A DNA stretch of 64,000 nt from positions 53,053-117,052 of the forward strand of contig NZ_JACHIH010000013.1 of the NCBI RefSeq assembly GCF_014203125.1. Direction: 5' to 3'. Below are positions 62,996 through 64,000 of this stretch, piece by piece. The notes beneath the pieces were generated by a model. It saw nothing but the letters and a program-made list of their open reading frames with translations. It had not been told where the DNA came from and did no database searches. The DNA is from Rhodopseudomonas rhenobacensis. GTDB lineage: Bacteria; Pseudomonadota; Alphaproteobacteria; Rhizobiales; Xanthobacteraceae. The translations under genes were made by a program, and so were the position numbers. How positions within the stretch are numbered: the stretch's first letter is position 1; the number at the start of each line of letters is the position of its first letter.

Positions 62996-64000
62996 TTAGG
63001 CGTATTGCATCGATCCGATGACGCGGCAGAGCGCGGCGAACAGGGCGCGCAAAAGCCGTTCGAACCAGCGCAGCAGCAGGTGGAAGTTGAAGCCGGCGGC
63101 GGCGAGCACGGCGTTGGCGCGGTCACCATCGCGTCCCTTGAGATAATTGCGGCCCATGCGGTGGTCGGCCTTGAGATGACCGATCACCGGCTCGACCGCG
63201 GCGCGGCGCTTCATCTCGCGGCGGATGGCCTTGGTGACGCGGCGGACCTGGCCGGAGATCCAGACCTTGAAGCGGTTCGGATAGCTGTGGCCGCGATAGC
63301 CCTTGTCGACATGGATGCGTTCCACCTCGACGCCGGTCTGGGTTTGCAGATCGGCGATGATCGGCCCCAGCGTGTGGCCGTCGAACGGATTGCCGTGCAG
63401 CGCCTTGGCGTGCAGCACGAACTGGCCGCCCTTCGGCGCGGTGACCGGGGTGATCACCGAGACCTTGCAGCCGAACTCGTATGGCTTTCGCGCCTTGCCC
63501 TTGCCGATGCATTCGACCTCCGGGGCGTGCAGCGCATAGACCTTCTGGCCGCGCTGGCGATGATCCTGCTGCATCACCCGAACCGCGAGATCGAGCAGCG
63601 GCGCGAAGCGATCTTCAAGCGCGGCGTTGCCCTCGATCTTGCGGCGGATGTCGCGGATGATCCGCCCGAGCCTGGTGCGCAGGAATTTCAGTGCGCGATG
63701 GGCGCGCTTGAACTGATGCGCGTGGGTGTAGCGCCCGACCATGATCGCGGCGCGCTTGGCGAGCCGCAGATAGCTTTGCCGCAGCGCCACGCCCTCGCGC
63801 TTGGCCAGATCGACCAGCTTCTGGATCGCCCGGTGGGTGAGCCGGGCGTCGGTCGGATGCGCGATCGCCTTCTCCTGCACGGTGGTGTCGACCACCACCC
63901 GCTGCAGATCCTTGGTCTGCAGCGCGCCTGCGCGATGCGCCACCGAAAGGCTCTCCTGCAACAGCGCCGCGAGTTGCTCTTCGCCCAGCCGCTTGCGCCA
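62996..64000 (-). mobile_element. IS5-family transposase, 5' end cut by window edge
   Basis: At least 334 codons of a DDE transposase, open to the last base, so the start is outside the window. The catalytic residues are visible: first D in VVVDTTVQEKAIAHPTD, second D in RIHVDKGYRGHSYPNRF, and E in AAVEPVIGHLKADHRMGRNY. The pattern fits the IS5 group with an IS4/IS5-type DDE domain. The frame has no stop, so the copy may be active. The element end should lie between 62952 and 62995, next to the family A repeat; I could not fix a terminal inverted repeat without the other end. Confidence 0.88.

Overview
The window is a 64 kb piece of a GC-rich alphaproteobacterial chromosome, most likely Rhodopseudomonas palustris or a close Bradyrhizobiaceae relative. 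The evidence is the dense CGxCGG codon use and the irr gene divergent from fabA-fabB-fabI, with a GCPW haem motif in Irr. An EAL phosphodiesterase next to a short BLUF photoreceptor matches the PapA/PapB pair described from R. palustris. Many intergenic palindromic repeats of the Bradyrhizobium/Rhodopseudomonas kind are also present. No tRNA, rRNA, CRISPR array or prophage was seen. The window starts inside murJ and ends inside an IS5-type transposase.

Layout. 0-13.7 kb is a plus-strand housekeeping run: murJ (3' part), trpS, a universal stress protein, a fold-type III PLP enzyme, an Nfu scaffold, tsaB, rimI, a Fur-type regulator, a HAD phosphatase, miaB, phoH, ybeY, corC, lnt and an XRE regulator. 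trmB follows directly; metK, which I expected between the regulator and trmB, is not there. 14.6-26.4 kb holds a minus-strand DUF2336 gene and then the transcription/translation cluster rimP-nusA-ylxR-infB-rbfA-truB-rpsO, a terminator, and pnp. 26.7-34.3 kb carries a Tat-exported superoxide dismutase, a minus-strand marR-emrA-emrB efflux operon divergent from zur, an EamA transporter and ispG. 34.3-45.1 kb has a ParE-type toxin-antitoxin pair, a Na+/H+ antiporter, the EAL/BLUF pair, a DUF1345 membrane protein, ispA, mtgA, rpmF and a second GGDEF/EAL protein. 45.4-55.7 kb has glnD, a crotonase, purC, a pirin, the fabA-fabB-fabI set and irr. 55.7-64 kb has small membrane and SH3 proteins, a 2-hydroxyacid dehydrogenase, a LysR regulator divergent from an internally deleted aldo/keto reductase, a MoeB/ThiF-like enzyme divergent from a protease-like protein without its catalytic histidine, and the IS element.

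How it fits together. The core clusters serve translation and RNA turnover (trpS, tsaB, rimI, miaB, ybeY, rimP to pnp). Three Fur-superfamily regulators (Fur/Mur, Zur, Irr) lie within 50 kb, each in a different metal context. The BLUF/EAL pair is the most distinctive signalling unit and should couple blue light to cyclic-di-GMP breakdown. Between transcription units sit at least six families of palindromic repeats, twelve copies in all. A promoter plus intrinsic terminator just upstream of rimP suggests an attenuated leader or a short RNA of about 60 nt.
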